A stretch of DNA of 64,000 nt from Alphaproteobacteria bacterium GWF2_58_20 (GTDB lineage Bacteria; Pseudomonadota; Alphaproteobacteria; UBA1247), in NCBI GenBank assembly GCA_001768735.1, contig MEMB01000003.1, positions 1-64,000 of the forward strand, written 5' to 3'. The position numbers and the translations under genes were made by a program. The notes beneath the pieces are model-generated. The model worked only from the letters and a program-made list of their open reading frames with translations. It was not told the origin of the DNA and did no database searches. Below, one piece after another: positions 32,950 through 42,244 of the stretch; positions within the stretch are counted from its first letter, which is position 1; each line of letters starts with the position of its first letter.

Positions 32950-34953
32950 ATGGTCATGCACCTTTTTGCGATCCTGTTCCTTGTCTTTCTGCTCGCGACA
33001 ATTTCGGTTGCCGCGCTTGTCCCAAAATGGCAGCGCGCGATTGCGCCCTTTTCACTGGCCACATCCGCCACCGTTTTCTTCTGGATGATCGCATTCCTCA
33101 TCAAGGATGCCGCTCCCCAGGAAATATCGTTTCCCTTGGGAATCCCAAGCATCGGCATGCATTTCGGCCTGGATGGCCTCTCGGCCTTTTTCCTCATGAT
33201 CCTCGGTCTTTCAGGAACGGTTGTCAGCATCTACGCCCTGAGCTATTTCCCTCATGAGAAGGAACCGGGCCGTATCCTGCCTTTTTTCCCGGCCTTCATC
33301 GGCGCGATGATGCTGGTTCCTCTTGCACGGGACGCCTTCACTTTCCTTCTGGCATGGGAGGCCATGTCCATCCTGTCCTGGGCGCTTGTCATGGCACACC
33401 ACAAGGAACATGGAACACAGCACGCAGGTTATGTTTACCTGCTGATGGCCTCTTTTGGCACCTTCTGCCTCATTGGTGCCTTCGCCTTGCTCACAGCCGC
33501 AAGCGGAGGACTTTCCTTCAGTGCGATGCAGGGGGCAAAGCTTTCCTTCGGTACGGCCAGCGCCGTGCTTGTCCTGGCCCTCGCCGGAGCAGGTTCCAAG
33601 GCCGGCATTGTTCCGCTGCATGTCTGGCTGCCACTGGCGCATCCTGCAGCCCCCAGCCCTGTTTCCGCACTGATGAGCGGCGTCATGACCAAAGTGGCCA
33701 TTTACGGATTCCTGCGGATTGCCTTCGGTTTGCTTGGCGCATCCATCTGGCAGTGGGGCGCCCTGGTTCTGGTGATCGGCGCAATAACGGCCGTTCTCGG
33801 CGTCCTGCAGGCCATGCTACAGAACGACCTCAAAAAACTGCTTGCATACTCAACGGTGGAAAATGTGGGGCTCATTTTCGTCGGTATCGGCCTCTCCATG
33901 ACATTCCACGCATCAGGCATGGAAATGGCGGCAACACTTGCCATGACGGCAGCTCTCCTGCACGCCTTCAACCACTCCCTGTTCAAAAGCCTGCTCTTCC
34001 TTGGAGCTGGGCGTGTACTGGCCGCAACCGGCACCCGCGACCTTGACAAACTAGGGGGGCTCATGCGAGGCATGCCGCTGACCGCCTGGACATTTCTCAT
34101 TGGCGCCATGGCCATTTCCGCCTTGCCTCCGCTCAACGGATTCGTATCGGAATGGCTCCTGTTGCAGTCGCTGCTCATGGGCCCCGCGCTGCCACAAGCC
34201 CTCATGAAAATCCTCCTGCCCATTACCATTGTCTCCGTGGCCCTGGCCGCAGCCCTGGCCGCAGCCACTTTCATCAAAGCCTTTGGCATCACTTTTCTGG
34301 GACGGGCGCGCAGTCCGGAAGCCGCAGCAGCAAAGGAATTCAAATCACCGGAAACAACCGCCATGTTCCTTCTCGCCGGACTTTGCATTCTTATCGGCAT
34401 CATTCCCCAAGCGGTCCTCAGCCTCATCTCCCCCGCCGTTTCCCATATGACGGGGGCGACCATACAGCACTTTGCAGTCTCCAACCTGCTCTTCCTTGTG
34501 CCAAAGGCAGCAGGTTCCGTTTCCTATAGCGGGATCATCCTTCTCCTGCTGCTTGGGCTTGGAGGTGTTGCTGCCTTTGCCCTCCTGAGGATACTGGCGT
34601 CAAACAAAACCCGTATCTCCCCCATATGGGACTGCGGAACACCGGATAACGACACCCTGGCCCAATACACGGCAGGCAGCTTTGCCCAGCCCATTCGCCG
34701 CGGCATCGCAGCTCCTCTTTTTGATGTCAGAGAAATGGTTGACATGCCGCCACCATCCGACATGGGGACAGCCCATTTTCATCTCCACATGCAAGACCTC
34801 ATCTGGAACCGCATGTATGCGCCAATTTCCCCCTTTATTCTGGGGCTGGCTGATCGTCTCAACAAAATGCAGCATCGGCCGACCCGCCATTACCTGATGT
34901 TCATGTTCACGACCCTGATCATCCTTCTTGCGGGGATTGTCCTATGGAAATAA
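32950..34953 (+). CDS. Ehr/Hyf-type complex subunit, HyfB/NuoL-like proton-pumping subunit
   Basis: Inner-membrane antiporter-like subunit of a complex I relative. Conserved pump residues lie in FLLAWEAMSILSWALVM (Glu), GAGSKAGIVPLHVWLPLAHP (Lys) and AFNHSLFKSLLFLGAGRVL (Lys). It has about 14-16 hydrophobic helices and ~668 aa, with a C-terminal extension (IWDCGTPDNDTLAQYTAGSF) typical of HyfB/HycC. The start is uncertain: ATG 32950 or 32956 are proposed; ATG 32869 would add 27 non-hydrophobic residues. It is the first gene of a six-gene operon (32950-40059), overlapping the next gene. Confidence 0.85.
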   Translation: MVMHLFAILFLVFLLATISVAALVPKWQRAIAPFSLATSATVFFWMIAFLIKDAAPQEISFPLGIPSIGMHFGLDGLSAFFLMILGLSGTVVSIYALSYFPHEKEPGRILPFFPAFIGAMMLVPLARDAFTFLLAWEAMSILSWALVMAHHKEHGTQHAGYVYLLMASFGTFCLIGAFALLTAASGGLSFSAMQGAKLSFGTASAVLVLALAGAGSKAGIVPLHVWLPLAHPAAPSPVSALMSGVMTKVAIYGFLRIAFGLLGASIWQWGALVLVIGAITAVLGVLQAMLQNDLKKLLAYSTVENVGLIFVGIGLSMTFHASGMEMAATLAMTAALLHAFNHSLFKSLLFLGAGRVLAATGTRDLDKLGGLMRGMPLTAWTFLIGAMAISALPPLNGFVSEWLLLQSLLMGPALPQALMKILLPITIVSVALAAALAAATFIKAFGITFLGRARSPEAAAAKEFKSPETTAMFLLAGLCILIGIIPQAVLSLISPAVSHMTGATIQHFAVSNLLFLVPKAAGSVSYSGIILLLLLGLGGVAAFALLRILASNKTRISPIWDCGTPDNDTLAQYTAGSFAQPIRRGIAAPLFDVREMVDMPPPSDMGTAHFHLHMQDLIWNRMYAPISPFILGLADRLNKMQHRPTRHYLMFMFTTLIILLAGIVLWK

Positions 34954-35891
34954 GCATTCTCTCCATTACCCTGAAAACATTGTTGCAAGTGCTGCAGGCT
35001 TTCCTTGTATTGGCCGTCGCGCCCCTCCTGACAGGATGGGTGCGCATGGTCAAGGCCCGGATGCTTGGACGCACGGCCCCATCGCTTTTCCAACCATGGC
35101 GTGACATCTTTCGCCTGCTGCGCAAGGAAACCATTGTCGCCCCTTCCGCATCAAGGCTGTTCACAATGGCTCCCACCATCATCTTTGTGACCACCTGGAT
35201 TGCAGCATCCCTGGTGCCGACAGTCATGGTGAAGCTGCCGCTGGCCCCTGTCGCCGACATCATCGCCCTGATCGGACTTCTTGGTCTTTCAAGATTTTTT
35301 CTCGTTCTGGCAGGCCTTGACATCGGAACAAGCTTCGGTGGCCTTGGTGCCAGCCGCGAGGCCTTCATCTCATCCCTTGCCGAGCCTGCGATGATGCTGG
35401 TCATCTTCGCTCTCGCAACCCTTGCGGGCAGTACGGATCTCCCGACCATCGCCACCTATATGGCAGGCAGTGGCGGCATGAGGCTGTCGCTGCTTTTCGC
35501 CTTCATCGCCTTCCTGATGGTGGCCGTTGCTGAAAACGCCAGGATTCCCGTGGACAATCCAACAACACATCTTGAACTCACCATGGTGCATGAAGCCATG
35601 ATCCTTGAATATTCCGGGCACCACCTCGCCCTCATCGAACTGGCAGCCGCGCTGAAATTGCTGCTTTACATCGGTCTTGCCGCCTGCCTGTTCCTGCCAT
35701 GGGGCATGGCCCTGCCGGGCCAAGCGTTTCCTTATGGATTTGCCGCATGGGGAGCCAAACTGCTTCTTGGAGGGGCCGCATTGGCCGCACTTGAAACAGG
35801 ACGGGCCAAAATGCGCGTCTTCCGTGTTCCGGAATTCCTTGGTGGCGCCCTTCTTCTTGCCTTCATCGGCCTTCTGCTGGCGGGAGTGTGA
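34944..35891 (+). CDS. Ehr/Hyf-type complex subunit, HyfC/NuoH-like
   Basis: Membrane subunit that links the hydrophilic and membrane arms. The NuoH-family signature AENARIPVDNPTTHLELTMV followed by HEAMILEYSGHHLALIE is present. About eight hydrophobic helices in 315 aa. It overlaps the previous gene by ten bases and the next gene follows by two bases, so the operon is tightly packed. This subunit conducts the charged channel in complex I relatives (family knowledge). Confidence 0.87.
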   Translation: MEISILSITLKTLLQVLQAFLVLAVAPLLTGWVRMVKARMLGRTAPSLFQPWRDIFRLLRKETIVAPSASRLFTMAPTIIFVTTWIAASLVPTVMVKLPLAPVADIIALIGLLGLSRFFLVLAGLDIGTSFGGLGASREAFISSLAEPAMMLVIFALATLAGSTDLPTIATYMAGSGGMRLSLLFAFIAFLMVAVAENARIPVDNPTTHLELTMVHEAMILEYSGHHLALIELAAALKLLLYIGLAACLFLPWGMALPGQAFPYGFAAWGAKLLLGGAALAALETGRAKMRVFRVPEFLGGALLLAFIGLLLAGV

Positions 35892-35893
35892 TC

Positions 35894-36559
35894 ATGAACG
35901 GATTTGAAAACGACATGGCTCATACGCTTTCGGGCGTGATGCTGCTCATGAGTTTCCTCCTGCTTTACCAGCGCCGAATCCCCGGCCTCATCCACGCCTT
36001 TGCAATCCAGGCCGCATTGCTTGGCATTGCCGTTTCATGGCAGGCGGTCATGCAAGGAGAGCCGCACCTTTTCATCACGGCGCTCATCGTCCTGCTGTTC
36101 AAGGCAGCCTTCATTCCAATCGCCCTCCTGAAACTCATCCAGCGCCTGTCTGTACCGCAAGCGGTCGAACCGGTCATGGCCATCGGCCGCACCATGCTCT
36201 TCGGCATTATCCTTTGCGGGCTTTCACTGGCCGTGATGCAGTCATCCCCGCAGGCATCCGCCCTGATCGTGAACGAGAAGCTCGCGATGGCCCTGGCTAT
36301 CGTTCTTCTGGGATTCCTCATCATGATCGCGCGACAGAATGCGGTGGCACAGGTCATCGGATTCATGTCGATCGAAAACGGACTTGTCCTTGCCGCCGTA
36401 GAGGCAAAGGGCATGCCGCTCATTGTGGAAATCAGTGTGGCATTTTCTGTTCTGGTGGCTCTTGCCGTATTCGGCCTCTTCATGTTCCACATCAAGGACA
36501 GGTTCGACACACTCGATACGGCAAGCCTGGAAAACGTCCGCGGAGAGGAACTCCCATGA
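35894..36559 (+). CDS. Ehr/Hyf-type complex subunit, HyfE-like
   Basis: A 221-residue membrane protein of HyfE/MrpC type (NuoK-like region: MIARQNAVAQVIGFMSIENGLVLAAVEAKG). It has about six helices and ends with a charged tail (IKDRFDTLDTASLENVRGEELP). ATG 35894 is chosen because GGGAG lies seven bases upstream; a GTG at 35888 is in frame. It is found with HyfB/HyfF partners in these complexes, as here. Confidence 0.82.
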   Translation: MNGFENDMAHTLSGVMLLMSFLLLYQRRIPGLIHAFAIQAALLGIAVSWQAVMQGEPHLFITALIVLLFKAAFIPIALLKLIQRLSVPQAVEPVMAIGRTMLFGIILCGLSLAVMQSSPQASALIVNEKLAMALAIVLLGFLIMIARQNAVAQVIGFMSIENGLVLAAVEAKGMPLIVEISVAFSVLVALAVFGLFMFHIKDRFDTLDTASLENVRGEELP

Positions 36560-38010
36560 ACATCGGCATGATCAACCTTGTCCTGCTGCTTTCCCTGCCC
36601 ATTGTCGCCGGTCTTTTCCTTGCCGCCATCCACAAGCCGGGCATTGCCCTGAAACTGCATGCGGGCTTTGCATTCACCGAGTTCCTGGCAGCCCTTGGCC
36701 TTGCCTTTTCGCGTCCGGAACCAACCCGGCTGTTCATGGTTGACGGGTTTACCCTTTGCCTGGTGCCGCTAACAGCTTTCATCCTGTTCACCACAGCATG
36801 GTTCAGCCACGGCTATCTGGCGCACGACATCGACACAGGCAAGATCCAGGCACGGCACCTGCGCCTGTGGCATGTCCTGTTCCAGTCCATGGCCCTGTCC
36901 ATGTATGCCGCGCTTGTGTCCAACAACATCGGCGTGATGTGGGTGGCGGTGGAAATGGCCACGCTGGCGACCGTCATCCTCGTGGGGTTTTATCGCACAC
37001 ATGCGGCGCTTGAGGCAGCGTGGAAATACTTCCTGCTCGGCAGCGTGGGCATTGCGCTCGCGCTTTTTGGCACCATCCTCCTTTATTTTGCTGCCGAGCC
37101 CCTTCTCGGTCAGGGAATGAATGCCATGACGTGGAGCCGTATCCGTGAAGTTTCCAGCCAGATGGATCCGCGCCTGTTGCGCCTTGCCTTTGTTTTCCTG
37201 CTGGTGGGTTATGGCACGAAAATCGGCTTCTTTCCCCTGCACGCGTGGTTGCCGGATGCCCATGCCGAAGCGCCAAGTCCCATGTCGGCAGCCTTGTCCG
37301 GCCTGCTGCTCAACATCGCATTTTTTGCCCTTCTGCGCGGAAAGATGGTGCTTGCTGGCAACGTCGCCGCAGGCATGGCTTCTTCGCTTCTCATCCTGTT
37401 TGGCCTGGTGTCCCTCATCATCGCAGCCCTCATGCTATTGCGCCGCCACGACCTCAAACGCCTGCTCGCCTGGTCGTCCATTGAGCACATGGGCATCATG
37501 GGTGTTGCTTTCGGCATTGGCGGACCGCTGGGGAGTTTTGCCGGCCTTCTGCACATGATCGTCCACAGCTTGGTAAAATCGGGACTGTTCTTTGCTGCCG
37601 GGCAGACCATCCAGACCCTTGGAACGCAAAAAATATCAAAAATCCGCGGGCTTTCCGCCAGCCATCCCCGGCTTGCCATTCTTTTCGGCCTCGCCTTCCT
37701 CGCAGCTGCGGGACTGCCCCCCTTTGGACTTTTCACGAGCGAAATCACTCTCCTGGTTGCAGCGACAGGAAAATCGGCCTGGCTGGGCCTTGCCCTTGCG
37801 GCCGGGCTCCTGATTGCCTTTGCCGCCATCATTCTCAAGCTGAGCGGCATGCTGTTCGGAGAACCTGTGGAAAACCCGCCTCCCACACATCCTGTAGCCA
37901 TTTCCTCCGTTCCACTCGCCCTGCATCTGGCGATTGCGGCAATTCTTGGTCTTTTCGTGCCGGGAATGTTGTGGGGTTTCATGCGTGATGCAATAGCCAT
38001 GCTGGGGTAA
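36556..38010 (+). CDS. Ehr/Hyf-type complex subunit, HyfF/NuoM-N-like proton-pumping subunit
   Basis: Second antiporter-like subunit, 484 aa, about 14 helices. Pump landmarks are MWVAVEMATLATVILVGFY (Glu), GYGTKIGFFPLHAWLPDAHA (Lys) and IVHSLVKSGLFFAAGQTI (Lys). RRHDLKRLLAWSSIEHMGIM is the usual loop. It begins by overlapping the HyfE-like stop (ATGA) and is followed five bases later by the large subunit gene. Together with the 32950 product it gives two putative proton or sodium pathways. Confidence 0.87.
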   Translation: MNIGMINLVLLLSLPIVAGLFLAAIHKPGIALKLHAGFAFTEFLAALGLAFSRPEPTRLFMVDGFTLCLVPLTAFILFTTAWFSHGYLAHDIDTGKIQARHLRLWHVLFQSMALSMYAALVSNNIGVMWVAVEMATLATVILVGFYRTHAALEAAWKYFLLGSVGIALALFGTILLYFAAEPLLGQGMNAMTWSRIREVSSQMDPRLLRLAFVFLLVGYGTKIGFFPLHAWLPDAHAEAPSPMSAALSGLLLNIAFFALLRGKMVLAGNVAAGMASSLLILFGLVSLIIAALMLLRRHDLKRLLAWSSIEHMGIMGVAFGIGGPLGSFAGLLHMIVHSLVKSGLFFAAGQTIQTLGTQKISKIRGLSASHPRLAILFGLAFLAAAGLPPFGLFTSEITLLVAATGKSAWLGLALAAGLLIAFAAIILKLSGMLFGEPVENPPPTHPVAISSVPLALHLAIAAILGLFVPGMLWGFMRDAIAMLG

Positions 38011-38014
38011 TGTG

Positions 38015-39529
38015 ATGACTTCATTGAAAGACATTCTTGCCAAGGGCAAAGAGGTTCAGACAGGCAGGGTTTTCCCGCGCGCCGTTTTCGGAGCAGAAAA
38101 CCACGACCTGCCGGAGACGATGGCTCAGGGAGAACTCGACCTCCTGGGACTCTGGGGCGATGATGGCTGCGTGCATGCGGCCATGTTTGACCGCAGGGAC
38201 AGGATGACTGGCATCGTCACGATCGAGGCCGCCAAAGGTCATTTTCCTTCCTTTGGCCTTCATTTTCCCGCAGCCGTGCGTATGGAGCGTACCATTACAG
38301 ACCTTTTTGGTCTGGTTCCGGATGGCGCCCAGGACACCCGCCGCTGGCTTGATCATGGACAGTGGAATGTTTCCACGCCCCTGGGACAGCAGATCTCCGC
38401 CCCCCCTTGCGAAACCTATGCCTTCCTGCCGGTGGAAGGGGAAAGCCTGCACCGGGTTCTGGTGGGGCCTGTGCATGCAGGCATCATTGAACCTGGCTAT
38501 TTCCGTTTCCATGCCAGCGGAGAAACCATTGTCCGCCTGGAAGAGCGGCTGGGATATGTCCACAAGGGCATTGAAGCCTTGTTGCAGGGCGCAGATGTGG
38601 AAACAGGGGCAAAACTTGTCGCCCGCGTCTCCGGCGACAGCACGGTGGCCTATTCCACAGCCTATGCACGTGCAATCGAGACGGCACTGGGGATCGACCT
38701 GCCGCCGCGGGCACATTTCCTGCGCGGAATCATGACGGAACTTGAACGCGTGGCCAACCATATGGGCGACATCGGAGCCATTTGCAACGATGGCGCGTTT
38801 GCCATGATGCTGGCCGAATGCAGTGTCCTGCGCGAAAAAGTTGCCCGCACGGCATTTGAATGTTTTGGCCATCGCATGATGATGGACAAGGTGGTTCCTG
38901 GCGGCGTGGCAACCAACCTTGATGCCTCAGGCATTTCCTGTCTGCGCACGCTGGTTGCCGAAATCACCCCGGAATTTGCCAGCTTGATGGAGCTTTACGA
39001 CAGCGAAGCCTCGATACTCGACCGCACAGAAACGACAGGGATCCTCTCGCCGGAACTTGCAGCGGCATTTGCCGCGCCCGGCCATGTTGGCCGTGCATCC
39101 GGACGTAATTTTGATTCACGCCGCGATTGCCCGCATGAACCATATTCGATGCTTCCCGCCTTTGACATCCCGGTTCTCAAGGCAGGGGATGTGGATGCGC
39201 GCCTACGCATTCGTGCCCTTGAAATTCCCAAGAGCCTTGGATTGATCATCCGCATGCTCGACCACCTGCCGGATGGGGCACCTTTCCGTTCCATGAATGC
39301 CGCTACGGGCCAGATTTGTGAAGGATTGGGCATCACCGAATCTTTCCGCGGGAATGTGCTGGTATGGCTACGTCTTTCCGCCGAAGGAACGATTGAAAGA
39401 TGTCATCCCCATGATCCGTCATGGATCCAGTGGCCTCTTCTGGAAGATGTCATCCGAGGCAACATCATCGCTGACTTTCCCTTATGTAACAAATCCTTCA
39501 ACTGTTCCTATTCGGGGCATGACCTATGA
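38015..39529 (+). CDS. Ehr-type large subunit (HyfG/HycE-like) lacking the [NiFe] cysteines
   Basis: The 504-residue product fuses a NuoC-like N-terminus (RMERTITDLFGLVPDGAQDT) with a NuoD/HycE-like core. At the first nickel site, hydrogenases have RxCGxC; here it reads ARVSGDSTVAYS (residues 203-214), so both cysteines are gone. At the second site the end is DFPLCNKSFNCSYSGHDL instead of DPCxxC; two Cys occur but not in that motif. It cannot bind [NiFe] in the usual way, so it is not a hydrogenase but a member of the Ehr-like group. The first GTG (38012) is replaced by ATG 38015 as start. Confidence 0.85.
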   Translation: MTSLKDILAKGKEVQTGRVFPRAVFGAENHDLPETMAQGELDLLGLWGDDGCVHAAMFDRRDRMTGIVTIEAAKGHFPSFGLHFPAAVRMERTITDLFGLVPDGAQDTRRWLDHGQWNVSTPLGQQISAPPCETYAFLPVEGESLHRVLVGPVHAGIIEPGYFRFHASGETIVRLEERLGYVHKGIEALLQGADVETGAKLVARVSGDSTVAYSTAYARAIETALGIDLPPRAHFLRGIMTELERVANHMGDIGAICNDGAFAMMLAECSVLREKVARTAFECFGHRMMMDKVVPGGVATNLDASGISCLRTLVAEITPEFASLMELYDSEASILDRTETTGILSPELAAAFAAPGHVGRASGRNFDSRRDCPHEPYSMLPAFDIPVLKAGDVDARLRIRALEIPKSLGLIIRMLDHLPDGAPFRSMNAATGQICEGLGITESFRGNVLVWLRLSAEGTIERCHPHDPSWIQWPLLEDVIRGNIIADFPLCNKSFNCSYSGHDL

Positions 39530-40059
39530 CCAGCAGATACCAAATCCGCAACCTCTCCCGCCGGACAAAGAGTGAAAATGGTTTTTCCGCCTCGGAAACC
39601 GCGCTTGCCGAACTGGCCGCAAGAGTAAATCAGGCCGCCAAGATGCAGCTGGGGCGCAGCCTTGCCATCCGACATGTGGACGCCGGATCGTGCAACGCCT
39701 GCGAGCTGGAAATCCATGCGCTGAACAACCCGTATTATGCACTGGAACGATTTGGCCTGCATTTTGTGGCTTCGCCACGCCATGCCGACGTGCTGCTGGT
39801 CACCGGGTCGGTAACCGCCAACATGAAGATCGCTCTGGAGCGCACCTATGCCGCCACGCCCGCGCCCAAATGGGTGGTGGCTGCGGGAGATTGTGCTTGC
39901 GGTTGCAGCCTGTTCCATGAAAACTATGCGGTTTCCGGCAGTGTGGACAAGGTGGTGCCGGTCGATCTGCACATCAAGGGATGCCCACCAAATCCAAAGG
40001 TCTTGCTCGAAGGCCTTCTTGCCCTGCTTGAGATCAATGCCCCATCCAATGCTATATAG
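39526..40059 (+). CDS. Ehr/Hyf-type small subunit with N2-type [4Fe-4S] site (HyfI/NuoB-like)
   Basis: A 177-residue soluble subunit. Iron-sulfur ligands are visible in GSCNACELEIHAL (two Cys), GDCACGCSLF and IKGCPPNPKVLLEGLL (proximal cluster region as in NuoB/HycG). It overlaps the large-subunit gene by four bases (ATGA). A HyfH/HyfA-type ferredoxin subunit is not present in this operon, nor are hyp maturation genes. The electron donor is therefore unknown. Confidence 0.87.
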   Translation: MTSRYQIRNLSRRTKSENGFSASETALAELAARVNQAAKMQLGRSLAIRHVDAGSCNACELEIHALNNPYYALERFGLHFVASPRHADVLLVTGSVTANMKIALERTYAATPAPKWVVAAGDCACGCSLFHENYAVSGSVDKVVPVDLHIKGCPPNPKVLLEGLLALLEINAPSNAI

Positions 40060-40084
40060 GCTCAGGACTCATGGATTGGGCTGG

Positions 40085-40226
40085 AAGATGTTTATATCCG
40101 CAATGTAAATGGCGGAAAAGAAGGTGGGGATGCAGAGATGGAAGCGCTTGACCGATCCAAAGGCGGACTAACGACCAAAATCCATACTGTTATCGATGGC
40201 CTCCGCACCCCGGCACCACCACTGTA
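40085..40226 (+). pseudogene. IS5-family transposase remnant
   Basis: In frame 1 the sequence reads NGGKEGGDAEMEALDRSKGG and continues LTTKIHTVIDGLRTP, matching the region around the first catalytic Asp of IS5-type DDE transposases (..GGD..EALGRSKGGLTTKIH..). It stops soon after; neither end nor terminal repeats are seen. It lies between the Ehr operon and the envelope operon, in a 400-base gap that otherwise shows no gene. A relic of an insertion. Confidence 0.75.
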
Positions 40227-40456
40227 ACTGCCCCGGATAAAACAGCCACGGCCAACGGAATGGGAAATGGTCGTATAGTGGTTCTGCATGTTCACGATGT
40301 GGAATTCGACCACTTCACAGACCTCTGCCCCATTTTCCCCACGCACGCCCATCGCAAAAAACACTGGTATTCAATCTCTTTATTGATTACCATATCTTTG
40401 TATTCCTATTTGTTTTCTGGTTTTTCACCGACATTGAAAGTCAGGATTTACGTCTC

Positions 40457-42241
40457 ATGAAGCCAACCAAACCGCATCTTGCAACACTGGCCTGCCTTCT
40501 GCCCATGGTCTGCGCGCCTTTTGCAGCCCACGCCGAAACCCCGGCAGAACCTGCCGTGGAAGAAAGCCAGCCTGCAGCAACGGCCAGGCCGGCGACCCCC
40601 GGCACCATCATTCCCCTGCCGCCACCGGATTCCCTGGGATCAACCAAAACCGCCACGTCCTTTACGTTTGGCGAATTTGATCTTGGTGAAGAGGCACCAA
40701 AGGATTCCCTGACTTTCAACCTGAACAGCCAGTTTGAAAGCAACCACACCTCTGGCCCCGGCAAGGCAAGCAGTTTCCTTGACGTAGGCGATTCCTGGCT
40801 GCACGACCTTGAAGTGAACGCGCTCAACCATTTTGAAAATGGCTGGCAGACCGACCTCAATGCCGCCGTGCGCTATACCAATTCCCGCCGTTATGACCCA
40901 CGGGAACTTTCCCTCCAGACCTTGCGCCTTGTGGCCTCCAAAGCCGATGACACCATCACGGCGGGGGATTATTACGCCACCTTCTCGCAATATTCGCTCA
41001 ATCGCAGCATCAAGGGCCTGGGCTACCAGCACAATTTTGACGACAACACTTATGTGCGCATGGCCGCCGGCACGTTTGACCCGCGTTGGGACCATCTGCT
41101 GTCCGACACCGCAGGCGAGACGATCGACCGTTACATCACTGCCATGCGCGGCCAGACAGGCCGGGAAGATGCCAACATCGGCATGAATCTCGTCTGGGCG
41201 GCCGACCGCAACGACGACCCCTCCCGCACCACCCAGGACACCTACCGGCAGGTTCTTCCCAGCATTGACTGGGAATACAAAATGGAAAGCGGCCTGCGGC
41301 TGGATGGCGAACATGCCGTATCCTTCACCCGCCGGCAAACAGCGGCGACCCATGTCGAAAAGCACATGACGGGCACGGCCAACCGCGTCAACCTCCAAGG
41401 CAGCCTCGGCGCCCTGCGCATTCGCGGTCGCGCTGAACGCGTTGCCCCGGATTTTGTCAGCATGGGCGGTGGCGCTGCGCTTGACCGCCTGCGTTTCTAT
41501 GGTCGGGCCGACTACCGCCTCGACAAGACATGGCGGGTTTTTGCAGCCTATGACTGGTTCCGCAACAACCTGGAACAGCAGCTGGCGCAAACCACCCGCA
41601 CGGCCATTCCGGAAATCGGCGTGGACGCGAAGGGCTTGTTTGACCGCCGCAGCCTGACCTTCTCGACCAGCCTGCGCGAACGCAAGATATGGGAAGGCGC
41701 GCCTGTTTCCCAGAAAAACACATCAGACCGCATTTATGTGAGTTTGGGTGACCGGTTCGATCAGGTCTCCCTGCGCGGCGAGGTGGAAGCCAACCTGAAT
41801 ACGCGCTCGAACAGTGCCACGATGGACAATGACGACCTGCTCTATCGTTTCACGGTTGATTCCCGCCACAAGATCCTGGACGGAAAATACGACCTGCGCC
41901 CCTATTTCAGCATCCAGTGCCAGGACGCCGAAGACCCGACCACCGGTGCCACCATCCGCACTGACGGGTTCACGTTCGACCTGCAGCTCCTGACGGACAG
42001 CGACATGACTTATGGTCTCAATGTCGAAAGCACCAAGACCGATAATGACGTGGCCGGATCGGATGACACGCGCACCCGGCGGCTGGCCCTCAATTTCAGC
42101 AGTGAACCGGAAATCTTCATGGGCGGCACCCTGCGGGGCGAAGCCGGTTATGCCGACTACCGTTTCACCACCACCTCCAAGAACTACCGTGAAAACTATG
42201 TCCGGCTGATGCTGGGCATCCCCTTCTCTTTCGGGAACTAA
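40457..42241 (+). CDS. Outer-membrane beta-barrel-like protein of unknown function
   Basis: 594 aa. Residues 1-~30 are a signal peptide (LATLACLLPMVCAPFAAHA), followed by a Pro/Ala-rich linker and alternating strands with aromatic girdles (for example TDLNAAVRYTNSRRYDPREL and GYADYRFTTTSKNYRENYVR), ending PFSFGN. This pattern fits an outer-membrane beta-barrel; no named family was recognised. It is the first of three secreted-protein genes, with the next starting three bases after its stop. The ATG is preceded by a weak ribosome binding site. Confidence 0.7.
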   Translation: MKPTKPHLATLACLLPMVCAPFAAHAETPAEPAVEESQPAATARPATPGTIIPLPPPDSLGSTKTATSFTFGEFDLGEEAPKDSLTFNLNSQFESNHTSGPGKASSFLDVGDSWLHDLEVNALNHFENGWQTDLNAAVRYTNSRRYDPRELSLQTLRLVASKADDTITAGDYYATFSQYSLNRSIKGLGYQHNFDDNTYVRMAAGTFDPRWDHLLSDTAGETIDRYITAMRGQTGREDANIGMNLVWAADRNDDPSRTTQDTYRQVLPSIDWEYKMESGLRLDGEHAVSFTRRQTAATHVEKHMTGTANRVNLQGSLGALRIRGRAERVAPDFVSMGGGAALDRLRFYGRADYRLDKTWRVFAAYDWFRNNLEQQLAQTTRTAIPEIGVDAKGLFDRRSLTFSTSLRERKIWEGAPVSQKNTSDRIYVSLGDRFDQVSLRGEVEANLNTRSNSATMDNDDLLYRFTVDSRHKILDGKYDLRPYFSIQCQDAEDPTTGATIRTDGFTFDLQLLTDSDMTYGLNVESTKTDNDVAGSDDTRTRRLALNFSSEPEIFMGGTLRGEAGYADYRFTTTSKNYRENYVRLMLGIPFSFGN

Positions 42242-42244
42242 GCC

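Noticed and set aside
32950-40059. Naming the operon a functional hydrogenase-4 or formate hydrogenlyase
   Set aside because: The nickel-binding cysteine motifs are absent and no hyp or formate dehydrogenase genes are near.
40640-41590. A 316-codon minus-strand open frame over the barrel gene
   Set aside because: Antisense to a gene with signal peptide and operon context; no independent support.
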